Shown: positions 43,067-52,195, counted from the stretch's first letter. The stretch is 64,000 bases of DNA from Nocardia brasiliensis ATCC 700358 (GCF_000250675.2 NC_018681.1:6882001-6946000), one strand, 5' to 3'. The notes: generated by a model not told the origin, from the sequence alone. Made by a program: numbers and translations.

Positions 43067-43734
43067 CAGGCGTGCACGATCGCGGTGAGGATGAACCCGT
43101 CGACGATCTGCCACTTGCCGTCGAACGACAACAGCGGCACGCCACCGTCATTCGTCTGACCGGGTACCAGGATCTGGCTGTGGAACGTGCCGCGGCCGGC
43201 GCCGACGGCATTGTCCTCGAGCTCGAAGGTGATGTGCGCGTCCTCGAAGCCCAGCCAGCGCAGGGTGAGCGGCCACCACGCCTTGAACGTCGCCTCCTTC
43301 GCGCAGAAGATCAGGCGGTCCAGGTGCAGCGGGGAATCCGTCGCGCGCAACCATTCGCGCTCCGGCGGCAGCGAAACCGAATCCAGTACGCCCTCCGGCA
43401 GTTCCGCGTGCGGCTCGGCGTCGATCCCGATCGAACGGAAGCGCAGCTTGTGCCCGAGCGCCGCGGCCCGGTACCCGTCGCAGTGGGTGAGGCTGCCGAC
43501 GATCCCGCGCGGCCAGATCGGCGCGCCGCGCTCGCCCTTGCCGATCGCCACCGGCGGCTCGCCCAGCTCGGCCAGCGCCAGGCGCGCACAGTGCCGGGCG
43601 CCGATGAAGTCCCGCCGCCGCTTCTCCACGGCCTTCGCGATGAGATGCTCTTCCGCCGGATACGCCGTCAGGTCCGCCGGGTACTTCAGCAGCTCGGCCG
43701 ACGCAACCCCCGCGGGCAATATGTTCTCGATCAT
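43066..43734 (-). CDS. pptT: 4'-phosphopantetheinyl transferase
   Basis: A 222-aa Sfp-type phosphopantetheinyl transferase that converts apo carrier proteins of polyketide, fatty-acid-like and nonribosomal peptide synthases to the holo form using CoA. Signatures are GSLTHCDGYRAAALG, the Mg-binding RSIGIDAEPHAELPEGVLD and FCAKEATFKAWWPLT. It corresponds in sequence and position to mycobacterial PptT, required for mycolate and siderophore synthesis. Upstream is the hydrolase partner, separated by a palindromic repeat. Confidence 0.93.
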   Translation of the reverse strand: MIENILPAGVASAELLKYPADLTAYPAEEHLIAKAVEKRRRDFIGARHCARLALAELGEPPVAIGKGERGAPIWPRGIVGSLTHCDGYRAAALGHKLRFRSIGIDAEPHAELPEGVLDSVSLPPEREWLRATDSPLHLDRLIFCAKEATFKAWWPLTLRWLGFEDAHITFELEDNAVGAGRGTFHSQILVPGQTNDGGVPLLSFDGKWQIVDGFILTAIVHA

Positions 43735-43766
43735 CGGAGACGAGCCTAGTCGAGCGCCCCGCCCCG

Positions 43767-43840
43767 TTCACGCACCCCTTCTGCGTTCCCGCACCCGCTG
43801 CGGCCTGCCGGAACGGGTGCGCGAACGCAGAAGGGGTGCG
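43767..43840. repeat. Dispersed palindromic repeat, copy 1
   Basis: A 74-bp imperfect inverted repeat that begins TTCACGCACCCCTTCTGCGT, passes TTCCCGCACCCGCTG, and returns as CGGGTGCGCGAACGCAGAAG to GGGGTGCG. A related element of the same length occurs at 60904-60977. It lies between pptT and pptH. This is a REP-like unit; its function is unknown. Confidence 0.8.
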
Positions 43841-43846
43841 AGGAGG

Positions 43847-44821
43847 TCAGAGGCCGCGGCGGCGGCGGGCCTTCAGGCGCATTTCTTCGGCGGCGGCCTT
43901 CATCTCGGGGGTGACCTGGAAGTGGCCGCCCCACTCGTTGAGGGTGCCCGGCGGGTACTCCGGGGCGGGCAGGATCTGGCGGAGCAGGCGGTCCGGGAGG
44001 CCGCGGCGCTGCCATTCGCGCGGATAGCCGAGCGATACCTCTTCGAAGCGGACGCCGTCGTAGTGCGAGGTGCGCGGGATGTGCAGGTGACCGTAGACCG
44101 AGCAGACCACGTTGTAGCGGGTGTGCCAGTCGGCGGTCTGGTCGGTGCCGCACCAGAGCGCGAACTCGGGATAGAACAGCACGTCCGTCGGCTGGCGGAC
44201 CAGCGGGAAGTGGTTGATCAGCACCAGCGGCGTGCCCTCGGGCAGCGCATCCAGCTTGCGCTTGGTGACCTGCACGCGGGCGTTGCACCAGGCGTCGCGG
44301 GTCAGATACGGGTCCGGGGAGAGCAGGTACTCGTCGGTGGCGACCACATTGCGGTCCCGCGCGATCGCGAGGCCCTCGGCCTTGGTGGTCGCGCCCTCGG
44401 GCAGCCAGGTGTAGTCGTAGAGCACGAACATCGGCGCCAGCGTCACCGAGCCGCCGTGCTGCTCCGCGCCCGCGCCCTCCCACGCCGGGAAGGGGTCCTC
44501 CGGGGTCAGCACGTCGAGATCGCGGCAGATCGACACCAGGTAGTCGTAGCGGGCGGCGCCGGTCATCTGCACCGGGTCCTTCGCCGTGGTCCACAGTTCG
44601 TGGTTGCCCGGCACCCAGATCACCTTGGCGAACCGGCCACGCAGCAGCTCCAGCGCCCACCGGATGTCGTCGGTCTTCTCCCCCACGTCCCCGGCCACGA
44701 TCAGCCAGTCCTCCGGCGAGTCGGCCTTGATCTGCTCGACGACCGGCCGATTCCCCTGGTGCCCGACATGAATGTCGCTCACCGCCATCAACTTGGGTAT
44801 CACCACACCCACCTTAAGCAC
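43847..44821 (-). CDS. pptH: Metallophosphoesterase, PptH-like (phosphopantetheinyl hydrolase)
   Basis: A 324-aa calcineurin-like phosphoesterase. Metal ligands are in AVSDIHVGHQGN, IVAGDVGEKTDD, VPGNHELW and VYGHLHIPRT. By length, family and position beside pptT it matches M. tuberculosis Rv2795c (PptH), which removes phosphopantetheine from carrier proteins. I choose the GTG at 44821 because GGAGG is 8 nt upstream and the length equals that homologue; the reading frame is open further to 44893. The pair would set the level of active carrier protein. Confidence 0.86.
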   Translation of the reverse strand: MLKVGVVIPKLMAVSDIHVGHQGNRPVVEQIKADSPEDWLIVAGDVGEKTDDIRWALELLRGRFAKVIWVPGNHELWTTAKDPVQMTGAARYDYLVSICRDLDVLTPEDPFPAWEGAGAEQHGGSVTLAPMFVLYDYTWLPEGATTKAEGLAIARDRNVVATDEYLLSPDPYLTRDAWCNARVQVTKRKLDALPEGTPLVLINHFPLVRQPTDVLFYPEFALWCGTDQTADWHTRYNVVCSVYGHLHIPRTSHYDGVRFEEVSLGYPREWQRRGLPDRLLRQILPAPEYPPGTLNEWGGHFQVTPEMKAAAEEMRLKARRRRGL

Positions 44822-44946
44822 ACCCACCCCCTCCGCGCCGCCCACCCCCGGGCGCGCCCAGATCACCGACCGCGGCACGCGGCGACCTGACAAACGGAAT
44901 CCCGAAACTTCCGAATCGAAGCAAGCAGCACGGTAGGTTGCGGGTC

Positions 44947-45384
44947 ATGATCGCACGCAACACAATTCAAGGGTTTGTCGTGGCATCATCGGCCGCGGCA
45001 GCCATCATCGCCGCTCCTGGCCCGGCTTCGGCGGCCGTCACCATCCCGCCGAGCAGCGCGACCTTACAAGTCGCGGGCAGCACCGTCACCGCCACGCTGA
45101 CCACGATCAGTTCCGATTTACCCGCCGCTCAGGTGCAGTGCACGCTGCTGATCGACGGCGACCCGCAGCAGAACGAGCTGTCCGACCGGGCGGCCGCACC
45201 GGCGAACTTCACGCTGAGCCGCGAGGTGGCCGCGGGCGACCATCTCGCCGTCACCTACTGCGCCGACTACGAGGGCGACTCGCAGACGCCCGGCACGTAT
45301 CCGACCCTGGCCTGCGCCAAGGTGTCGGTGCCCGCGGGCACGGTCGAGTCGTTACCGGCCGACCGCTGCTTCCTGCCCAACTGA
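44947..45384 (+). CDS. Small secreted protein of unknown function
   Basis: A 145-aa exported protein. MIARNTIQGFVVASSAAAAI then IAAPGPASAAVTIPPSS is a signal peptide with a cleavage site after ASA. The mature ~112 residues have four Cys in two regions (QVQCTLLI, VTYCADYE, LACAKVSV, DRCFLPN), probably two disulfides, and a beta-rich pattern. No family recognised. It ends at a strong bidirectional terminator shared with the MATE gene. Confidence 0.78.
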   Translation: MIARNTIQGFVVASSAAAAIIAAPGPASAAVTIPPSSATLQVAGSTVTATLTTISSDLPAAQVQCTLLIDGDPQQNELSDRAAAPANFTLSREVAAGDHLAVTYCADYEGDSQTPGTYPTLACAKVSVPAGTVESLPADRCFLPN

Positions 45385-45400
45385 CGCACCGTACGGAGCG

Positions 45401-45429
45401 CGAAACCCCGGGCCGGGCCCGGGGTTTCG
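45401..45429. terminator. Bidirectional terminator
   Basis: CGAAACCCCGGGC and GCCCGGGGTTTCG form a perfect 13-bp stem around a 3-nt loop, in the 49-bp space between two convergent genes (secreted protein and MATE transporter). The A/T ends of the arms give short T-runs in both directions. Confidence 0.88.
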
Positions 45430-45433
45430 TTCG

Positions 45434-46861
45434 TCAACCGACGGACTGCCCGCGGCCGGGAACCTCCGCGCCCACCTGTGCCCAGCGCCCGGACGCCGCC
45501 CGCCAGGACACCGCGGCCAGCCGCAGCACCATGAAAGCCACCAGCCCGGCCCAGATTCCGGCGATTCCCCAGTCGAACGCCAGCGAGAGCCAGATGGCGG
45601 GTAGGAAGCCGAGCAACGCCGAGCCGAGCGTGCTGGTCCGCAGATAGGCCGCGTCGCCCGCACCGAGCAAGACTCCGTCGAGGGCGAACACGATGCCCGC
45701 GACCGGGATGATGCCGACGAAGAACCACCACGCGACATGAGTCCGGTCGAGCACCGCGGGATCGTCGGTGAACAGCTGCGGGATCAGCACGGCGCCCGCG
45801 GCGAAACACGCGGCGAGCCCCAGGGAGAAGATCTCCGACCACTGGGTGACGCGCCGAGCCAGCGTCCGCGCGCCGGCCGCGTCGTTCGCGCCGAGCGCGG
45901 CACCGACCAGGGTCTGCGCGGCGATGGCGAGCGAATCCAGGGTCAGCGCAAGGAAATTCCAGAGTTGCAGCACCAGCTGGTGCGCCGCGACCGAGGCCGC
46001 GCCGAAGCGCGACGCCACCGCAGCGGCCGACACGAAGCAGGCTTGGAAGGCGAGGCTGCGCACGATCAGGTCGCGACCGAGCACCAGCTGCGCCCGCATC
46101 ACCGACCAGTGCGGCGCGAGCGGAACCCGCTGACGAACAAGAGTATTCAGAAACAACGCCGCCATCACCAGCTGGCCGATCACGTTCGCGACCGCCGAAC
46201 CGGGCAACTCCATCCGGGGCGCGCCGAGCAGCCCGTGCACCAGTACCGGGCACAACACTCCCGAAATCGCAAGCCCGGCAACGACGTAAATCAGCGGGCG
46301 GCGCGTTTCCTGTATGCCGCGCAACCATCCGTTGCCCGCCATGGAGATCAAGATGAGCGGCACCCCGAACAGCGCCACCCGTACCCACAGCAGGGCCTCG
46401 CCGGCGATATCCCCGCCGCCCGAGATCGCGGTGGTCAGCGGAACCGCGCACAACTGGACCAGCACCAGAATCGCCAGTCCCACACCGATCGCCAACCACG
46501 TCGCCTGCACACCTTCGGCCACCGCGCCGCGCTCGTCCCCCGCGCCGTGCCTGCGCGCCGCCCGCGCCGTCGTCCCATAGGACAGAAACGTCAGCTGCGA
46601 ACTCACCTGCGCCAGAATCAATCCACCGACCGCGAGCCCCGCCAGCGCGAGCGCCCCCAACCGCCCGACCACCGCCAGATCGAACAGCAGATACAGCGGT
46701 TCGGCGACGAGCACACCGAGCGTCGGAATCGCCAACCCGAGAATCCGCCCCGGACCCGCCTGCACCGCAGGCTCGGCGACCACCTCACCGGTCGCCACGG
46801 TCGACGGCGCGGCACCCGCGGCCGGATCGTCCTCGATCGGCCGCGCACCCTCGCCACTCAC
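45434..46861 (-). CDS. MATE-family efflux transporter
   Basis: A 475-aa twelve-helix multidrug and toxin extrusion protein. After a ~30-residue disordered N-terminus, it has ILGLAIPTLGVLVAEPLYLL, FDLAVVGRLGALALAGLAVG and the pseudo-symmetric second half beginning QLVLGRDLIVRSLAFQACFV. It is of the DinF-like group. The gene lies 39 bp downstream of the nrnA-like gene on the same strand, as in mycobacteria. Ion-coupled drug export is assumed from family. Confidence 0.9.
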   Translation of the reverse strand: MSGEGARPIEDDPAAGAAPSTVATGEVVAEPAVQAGPGRILGLAIPTLGVLVAEPLYLLFDLAVVGRLGALALAGLAVGGLILAQVSSQLTFLSYGTTARAARRHGAGDERGAVAEGVQATWLAIGVGLAILVLVQLCAVPLTTAISGGGDIAGEALLWVRVALFGVPLILISMAGNGWLRGIQETRRPLIYVVAGLAISGVLCPVLVHGLLGAPRMELPGSAVANVIGQLVMAALFLNTLVRQRVPLAPHWSVMRAQLVLGRDLIVRSLAFQACFVSAAAVASRFGAASVAAHQLVLQLWNFLALTLDSLAIAAQTLVGAALGANDAAGARTLARRVTQWSEIFSLGLAACFAAGAVLIPQLFTDDPAVLDRTHVAWWFFVGIIPVAGIVFALDGVLLGAGDAAYLRTSTLGSALLGFLPAIWLSLAFDWGIAGIWAGLVAFMVLRLAAVSWRAASGRWAQVGAEVPGRGQSVG

Positions 46862-46900
46862 GCATCCACCTCGTCACTCGACACCGTAGTAGGGGCTACT

Positions 46901-47902
46901 TCACTCCAGCGCGGCCAGGAGGGTGGCGACGAGGTCGTCGGCGGTGCCGTAGGCGGTGTACCCCGCGGCGAACCGGTGTCCCCCGCCGCCGAGTCCGCTC
47001 GCGATCTCGGCGACGTCCACGCCGTCGTTCGCGCCCGGTCTGCTGTCGCGGGACCGCAGCGACACCGTCCAACGGTCGGCGACGGTGCGAGATTGCTTGA
47101 ATACCGCGGCGATTCCCGCTTCCGAGGTGGTGCGGACGATGTCGATGACGCTTTCGGCCTCTTCGGAGCTCACCTCGGCGATATCGTCGCGCCGCACGAA
47201 CGCGTACACCAGCCCGATGCCGCCGCGCACCTGCGGCACGAGCTGGGTGGTGCCCAGCACCTTCGACAGCATGGTCAGCCAGCCGAAAGGGTGGGTGTCC
47301 AACAGGGTTCGGGCGATCTCGGCGCCGTCGATGCCGGTGGCGAGCAGCCGCTCGGCCAGCACGTGGGTACCGGGACGCACCCAGCGGAACGATCCGGTAT
47401 CGGTCACCAGTCCCGCGTAAAGGCAGTGCGCCACTTCGGGATCGATCGGAATGCCCCAGGTGTCGAGCACTCGCACGATCAGGCTGGTGGTCGATTCCGC
47501 ACCGGGGTCGATCACGTTGATCGTGCCGAACCGGGTATTGGATCGATGATGGTCGAGCACCAGAACCGTTGCGGCCCCGGCCATTCGGTCGGCGAGCGCG
47601 CCGAGGCGCCCGGCGCTGCCGCAGTCGACCGCGATCAGCAGATCGACCTCGGCGGGCACTTCGGCCGGCGGCACCAGGTGCTGCACACCGGGCAGCGACC
47701 GCATCGATTCCGGCAGCTCGGCGGGCTCGGCGAACGACACCCACACCGGGATCCCGCGCCGGTGCAGAACCAGCGCCAGCGCGAGACCACTGCCGACCGT
47801 GTCGGCATCCGGTTGCACATGACAGAGGACGGTGACCGAGCGGGCGGCTTTCATTGCCTCGACAGCCGGTTCGAGGTCGACTGTTTCCCGCATCGTCGTC
47901 AT
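46901..47902 (-). CDS. DHH/DHHA1 nanoRNase/pAp phosphatase
   Basis: A 333-aa DHH-family phosphodiesterase of the NrnA type, hydrolysing short oligoribonucleotides, pAp or cyclic dinucleotide products. Motifs are CHVQPDADTVGSGLAL, IAVDCGSAGRLG, VLDHHRSNTRFG (the DHH), GLVTDTGSFRW and the DHHA1 GLGGGGHRFAAGY. It matches the M. tuberculosis enzyme in the same operon position after rbfA (14-bp spacing). Confidence 0.92.
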   Translation of the reverse strand: MTTMRETVDLEPAVEAMKAARSVTVLCHVQPDADTVGSGLALALVLHRRGIPVWVSFAEPAELPESMRSLPGVQHLVPPAEVPAEVDLLIAVDCGSAGRLGALADRMAGAATVLVLDHHRSNTRFGTINVIDPGAESTTSLIVRVLDTWGIPIDPEVAHCLYAGLVTDTGSFRWVRPGTHVLAERLLATGIDGAEIARTLLDTHPFGWLTMLSKVLGTTQLVPQVRGGIGLVYAFVRRDDIAEVSSEEAESVIDIVRTTSEAGIAAVFKQSRTVADRWTVSLRSRDSRPGANDGVDVAEIASGLGGGGHRFAAGYTAYGTADDLVATLLAALE

Positions 47903-47915
47903 CGTCTACCGCATG

Positions 47916-48356
47916 TCACTCGTCGTCGCGTTCGACCTTGTAGGGGTCGGCGTCACCGGCGTGCCGAGCCGTCGCGGCCACCTTGGCCACCGCCTCGTCC
48001 GCCGCCCTGGCCTTGGCCAGCAGCGCTTCCATATCCGCCGCGACCTCGGGCACCTTGTCGAGCACGAACGCCAGGGTCGGCGTGAACTTCACGCCGGTGC
48101 CCGCGCCGACCTTCGAGCGCAGCACGCCCTTGGCCTTCTCCAGTCCCTGCGCCGCGCCCTCGTAGTCCGGTTCGGCGTCCAAGGTTTCGCCCAGCACCGT
48201 GTAGTACACCGTCGCCTCGCGTAGATCGCCGGTGACCTTGGCGTCGGTGATGGTCACGAAACCCAGCCGCGGATCCTTGATCTCGTATTCGATCGCGGTC
48301 GCCACGATCGAGGAAATCCGCTTCGCGAGTCGGCGTGCCCTGGCTTGATCCACCAT
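47916..48356 (-). CDS. rbfA: Ribosome-binding factor A
   Basis: A 146-aa RbfA, a KH-fold 30S maturation factor. It has the family opening VDQARARRLAKRISSIVATA, then DPRLGFVTITDAKVTGDLRE and KFTPTLAFVLDKVPEVAADM. The C-terminal tail is acidic. It follows the DUF503 gene by 55 bp and precedes the DHH phosphatase by 14 bp in the translation operon. Confidence 0.95.
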   Translation of the reverse strand: MVDQARARRLAKRISSIVATAIEYEIKDPRLGFVTITDAKVTGDLREATVYYTVLGETLDAEPDYEGAAQGLEKAKGVLRSKVGAGTGVKFTPTLAFVLDKVPEVAADMEALLAKARAADEAVAKVAATARHAGDADPYKVERDDE

Positions 48357-48411
48357 GGCTGAACCCTCCTCTTTTCACTGGTGACGGGAGTGAACGGACC
48401 TCCCGCCACGG

Positions 48412-48702
48412 TCAATCTTCGGGTCCGAAGATCCTGCGGCGCACTGCCAGCAACTGTAACTCCGGACGTGCCGCGACGTGTCGCTCGCAGCGATCGAGTA
48501 CCTCGGTCAGGTGATCCATACCGGAACTGACCAAGGCGACCCCGAGCAGTGAGCGACGATGGCGGTCATGCTCCCCACCCTCGGCCGCACTCACCCCGAA
48601 ACGCTGCAGTTCGGCCAGGATCGGCCGGATCACCGAGCGTTTCTCCTTGAGCGAATGCACATCCCCCAGGAGGAGGTCGAACTCCAGTGCACCCAGGTAC
48701 AC
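48412..48702 (-). CDS. DUF503 (YlxP-like) protein
   Basis: A 96-aa DUF503/YlxP protein. It opens YLGALEFDLLLGDVHSLKEK and RSVIRPILAELQRFGVSAAE, then VALVSSGMDHLTEVLDRCER, the compact alpha/beta fold of this family. I take the GTG at 48702, with GAGGTG just upstream. It is located between infB and rbfA, its usual place, and YlxP homologues are implicated in 30S assembly. Confidence 0.88.
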   Translation of the reverse strand: MYLGALEFDLLLGDVHSLKEKRSVIRPILAELQRFGVSAAEGGEHDRHRRSLLGVALVSSGMDHLTEVLDRCERHVAARPELQLLAVRRRIFGPED

Positions 48703-48732
48703 CCATCCACCTCGCAAAGTTCGAAAAGGCCG

Positions 48733-48767
48733 GACCGTGCGTCACGCCGGGCGTGACGCACGGTCCA
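48733..48767 (-). terminator. Very stable hairpin between infB and the DUF503 gene
   Basis: A perfect 17-bp inverted repeat with one unpaired base at its centre (arms GGACCGTGCGTCACGCC and GGCGTGACGCACGGTCC). It lies 5 bp after the infB stop and only ~30 bp before the next gene of the same operon. No long T-run follows, so it may attenuate or mark an RNA-processing site rather than stop all transcription. Confidence 0.8.
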
Positions 48768-48771
48768 GAGC

Positions 48772-51700
48772 TCAGTCGCGCGGCTTTTCGCGCAGCTCGT
48801 AGGCCTCGATGATGTCGCCTTCCTTGATGTCGTTGTAGGTCAGCGTCAAACCGCATTCGAAGCCCTCGCGGACCTCGGTGACGTCGTCCTTTTCCCGCTT
48901 CAAGGAGGAGATCGTGACGGTTTCGGCGATCACCACGTTGTCGCGGAGCAGGCGCGCCTTGGCGTTGCGCTTGACCGAACCCGAGGTGACCATACAACCG
49001 GCGATGTTGCCGACCTTCGACGAACGGAAGATCGCGCGGATCTCCGCCCGGCCCAGCTCGACCTCTTCGTAGATCGGCTTGAGCATGCCCTTGAGGGCCT
49101 TCTCGATCTCGTCGATGGCCTGGTAGATCACCGAGTAGTACCGGATGTCCACGCCTTCGCGGTTGGCCAGCTCGGTCGCCTTGCCCTCGGCCCGGACGTT
49201 GAACCCGATGATGATCGCGTTCGACGCCGACGCCAGGTTGACGTTGGTCTCGGTGACACCACCGACACCGCGGTCGATGACCCGCAGCCGCACCTCGTCG
49301 TCGATCTGGATGCCGAGCAGCGCCTCTTCGAGGGCCTCGACCGTACCGGAGTTGTCGCCCTTGAGGATCAGGTTGAGCTCCGAAGTCTCCTTCAGGGCGG
49401 CATCCAGATCTTCCAGGCTGATCCGCTTGCGGCTGCGCGCGGCCAGTGCGTTGCGCTTGCGCGCGTTGCGCCGGTCGGCGATCTGGCGAGCGATCCGGTC
49501 CTCGTCGACCACGAGCAGGTTGTCACCGGCGCCCGGCACCGACGTGAAGCCGATGACCTGGACCGGCCGCGACGGCAGCGCCTCGGTGACGTCGTCACCG
49601 TGCTCGTCGACCATGCGCCGGACGCGACCGTAGGCGTCGCCCGCCACGATCGAATCGCCGACGCGCAGCGTGCCGCGCTGGATCAGCACGGTCGCCACCG
49701 GGCCGCGGCCACGGTCGAGGTGCGCCTCGATGGCGACACCCTGCGCGTCCATGTCCGGGTTGGCCCGCAGGTCGAGCGCCGCGTCCGCGGTGAGCAGGAC
49801 GGCCTCGAGCAACTGGTCGATGTTGGTGCCCTGCCGCGCCGAGATGTTGACGAACATGGTGTCGCCACCGTATTCCTCGGCCACCAGGTTGTACTCGGTC
49901 AGCTGCTGACGGACCTTGTCCGGGTTCGCGCCTTCCTTGTCGATCTTGTTGACCGCCACCACGATCGGCACGTCGGCCGCCTGCGCGTGGTTGATCGCCT
50001 CCACCGTCTGCGGCATGACGCCGTCGTCGGCGGCGACCACCAGGATCGCGATATCGGTGGCCTTCGCACCGCGGGCACGCATGGCGGTGAACGCCTCGTG
50101 ACCCGGGGTGTCGATGAAGGTGATGAGGCGGTCCTGCTCGCCGAGGTGGGTGAGCACCTGGTAGGCGCCGATGTGCTGGGTGATGCCGCCCGCCTCGCCC
50201 TCGCGGACGTTGGCCTTACGGATCGTGTCCAGCAGTCGGGTCTTACCGTGGTCGACGTGACCCATCACGGTCACCACCGGCGGACGCTGCTCGAGGTCCT
50301 CTTCGCCGCCCTCGTCCTCGCCGTAGGTCAGGTCGAACGATTCCAGCAGCTCGCGGTCCTCGTCCTCGGGGCTGACCACGTGCACGACGTAGTTCATCTC
50401 GCTGCCGAGCAGCTCGAGCGTCTCGTCGTTCACCGACTGGGTCGCGGTGACCATCTCACCGAGGTTGAACAGGGCCTGCACCAGGGCAGCCGGGTTCGCG
50501 TCGATCTTCTCCGCGAAGTCCGACAGCGAGGCGCCGCGGGCGAGCCGGATGATCTCGCCGTTGCCACGGGGCAGCCGCACGCCGCCGACGGCGGGCGCCT
50601 GCATGCTCTCGTACTCGGCGCGCTTCGCCCGCTTCGACTTACGGCCACGACGCGGGGCACCACCGGGGCGACCGAACGCACCGGCCGCACCGCCACGGCC
50701 ACCGGGACCACCCGGACGACCACCGCCGCCGCCGGGACGACCACGGAAACCACCCGCGGCGCCACCGGCACCGGGCGCACCCGTGCCGGCACCGGCGCCA
50801 CCACCGGGCGCGCCGCCACCGCGGTAGCCACCGCCACCGCCGCCGGGACGACCCGCGCCACCGCCGGGACCGCCACCGGGACGACCCGGACGACCGGCGC
50901 CGGGTCCACCGGCACCGCCCGGCCGTGCCGCACGAGACGGCATGGCACCCGGGTTGGGCCGCGGCGGCATCGAGCCGGGGCTCGGCCGCGGTCCACCGGG
51001 ACGCGGGCCACCCTGACCGGGAGCCGGACGCGCGCCGCCACCCTGGGCGGGCGCGCCGGGACGCGGGGCGCCCTGGGCCGGACCGGGACGCGGACCGCCC
51101 TGAGCCGGACCCGGACGCGGGCCACCCTGGCCCGGAGCCGGACGCGGCGCGGGACGCTCAGGCGCCGAAGAGTACGGATTGTTGCCGACCCGAGGAGTTT
51201 TCGGGCCGGGACGCGGGCCGGAACCACCCGGACGCGGGGCGCCCGGGGTCGGGGCGCCGGGACGCTGCTGCTGACCCGGACGCGCGGCATTCGGCGTCGG
51301 GCGCGGGGCAGCCGGAGCCGAGCTGGTCTCGGCGGCGGCCGACGCGGCGGGTGCCGGTGCGGATTCGCGCGCCGCGGCCGGCTTCGGCGCGGGCGCCGGG
51401 GTCGGACGGACGGCGGGGCCCGGCTTCACAGCCGGTCCCTCGGTCCGCGCCGGGCTGGCCTCGCGGACGGTTTCCTGAGCGGCCGGGGCGGGCGCGGGGG
51501 CCGACGGGCGCGGCCCCGGACGGGGACCGTTTCCTGCGGGCTTCGCGGCCGGACGGGCCGACGAGGACGGGCCGGGGCGTGAACCCGACTTGGTGCCGTT
51601 CGACGGGGCTGATTTCGATGCGAACGACTCACGCAGCCGGCGCGCGACGGGAGCTTCCACCGTCGACGACGCAGACTTCACGAACTCGCCCTGCTCCTTG

Positions 51701-51774
51701 AGCGTTGCGAGTAGTTCCTTGCTGGTGACACCGAGTTCTTTGGCCAACTCGTGCACGCGGGCCTTGCCTGCCAC
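48772..51774 (-). CDS. infB: Translation initiation factor IF-2
   Basis: A 1000-aa IF-2, the GTPase that brings fMet-tRNA to the 30S subunit. The N-terminus (VHELAKELGVTSKELLATLK) is the IF2-N helix bundle. Residues ~60-380 are a Pro/Gly/Ala/Arg-rich low-complexity linker with many RPGP-type repeats. The G domain follows: VTVMGHVDHGKTRLLDTIRK, AGGITQHIGAYQV, FIDTPGHEAFTAM, VAVNKIDKEGAN. C-terminal domains end in EGDIIEAYELREKPRD. The GTG at 51774 has GAGGAGAGC upstream. Long N-termini are normal in actinomycetes. Confidence 0.96.
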   Translation of the reverse strand: MAGKARVHELAKELGVTSKELLATLKEQGEFVKSASSTVEAPVARRLRESFASKSAPSNGTKSGSRPGPSSSARPAAKPAGNGPRPGPRPSAPAPAPAAQETVREASPARTEGPAVKPGPAVRPTPAPAPKPAAARESAPAPAASAAAETSSAPAAPRPTPNAARPGQQQRPGAPTPGAPRPGGSGPRPGPKTPRVGNNPYSSAPERPAPRPAPGQGGPRPGPAQGGPRPGPAQGAPRPGAPAQGGGARPAPGQGGPRPGGPRPSPGSMPPRPNPGAMPSRAARPGGAGGPGAGRPGRPGGGPGGGAGRPGGGGGGYRGGGAPGGGAGAGTGAPGAGGAAGGFRGRPGGGGGRPGGPGGRGGAAGAFGRPGGAPRRGRKSKRAKRAEYESMQAPAVGGVRLPRGNGEIIRLARGASLSDFAEKIDANPAALVQALFNLGEMVTATQSVNDETLELLGSEMNYVVHVVSPEDEDRELLESFDLTYGEDEGGEEDLEQRPPVVTVMGHVDHGKTRLLDTIRKANVREGEAGGITQHIGAYQVLTHLGEQDRLITFIDTPGHEAFTAMRARGAKATDIAILVVAADDGVMPQTVEAINHAQAADVPIVVAVNKIDKEGANPDKVRQQLTEYNLVAEEYGGDTMFVNISARQGTNIDQLLEAVLLTADAALDLRANPDMDAQGVAIEAHLDRGRGPVATVLIQRGTLRVGDSIVAGDAYGRVRRMVDEHGDDVTEALPSRPVQVIGFTSVPGAGDNLLVVDEDRIARQIADRRNARKRNALAARSRKRISLEDLDAALKETSELNLILKGDNSGTVEALEEALLGIQIDDEVRLRVIDRGVGGVTETNVNLASASNAIIIGFNVRAEGKATELANREGVDIRYYSVIYQAIDEIEKALKGMLKPIYEEVELGRAEIRAIFRSSKVGNIAGCMVTSGSVKRNAKARLLRDNVVIAETVTISSLKREKDDVTEVREGFECGLTLTYNDIKEGDIIEAYELREKPRD

Positions 51775-51883
51775 TGCTCTCCTCACTGAGAGGTCGAGCA
51801 GTGCACCCGTTGTTCAGGGACGGGGCCCGCACGACCTCGGGTTATCTCCGATGGACGTTCATCGTTGGTGCTTCACGGTGTGC

Positions 51884-52195
51884 TCATGAGTGCTCGTGCC
51901 TGTTCTCGAGGTACTGCTCCAGGGCTGAGATATCCAGATTTCCGGACACTCTTAGTGCTCTGCCGAATGCTCGGCGCCGTTCTGCCGCGTTCAGACAAGC
52001 CGAGACGGGGTGCAACCAGGCACCCCGTCCGGGAAGTCTGCGCCGCGGATCGGGAACGATCATGACAGCGGGGGCACCGTTTCCGGTATCCGATTTCCGT
52101 GCCACGATCCGTAACAGACCGGCGGCCAACTCGCGCTTCCGGCATCCGATACAGGTCCGAATCGGTTGCGCGTGCTGAACCTCTGTCCACTCTAC
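51884..52195 (-). CDS. YlxR (DUF448) RNA-binding-like protein
   Basis: A YlxR/DUF448 protein located between nusA and infB. The signature is QPIRTCIGCRKRELAAGLLR, then PDPRRRLPGRGAWLHPVSAC and NAAERRRAFGRALRVSG. The start is uncertain: GTG at 52195 gives 103 aa, close to homologues, while an ATG at 52246 is also possible. YlxR binds RNA and has been linked to rRNA and RNase P function in other bacteria. Confidence 0.85.
   Translation of the reverse strand, partial: VEWTEVQHAQPIRTCIGCRKRELAAGLLRIVARKSDTGNGAPAVMIVPDPRRRLPGRGAWLHPVSACLNAAERRRAFGRALRVSGNLDISALEQYLENRHEHS

Noticed and set aside
45401..45429. Strong inverted repeat as a possible operator.
   Set aside because: It lies between two convergent genes with A/T tracts at both ends, so a bidirectional terminator explains it.
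50640..51500. Repetitive DNA suggestive of a repeat array.
   Set aside because: It is the Pro/Gly/Arg-rich linker of IF-2, a normal feature of actinobacterial IF-2, not a separate element.
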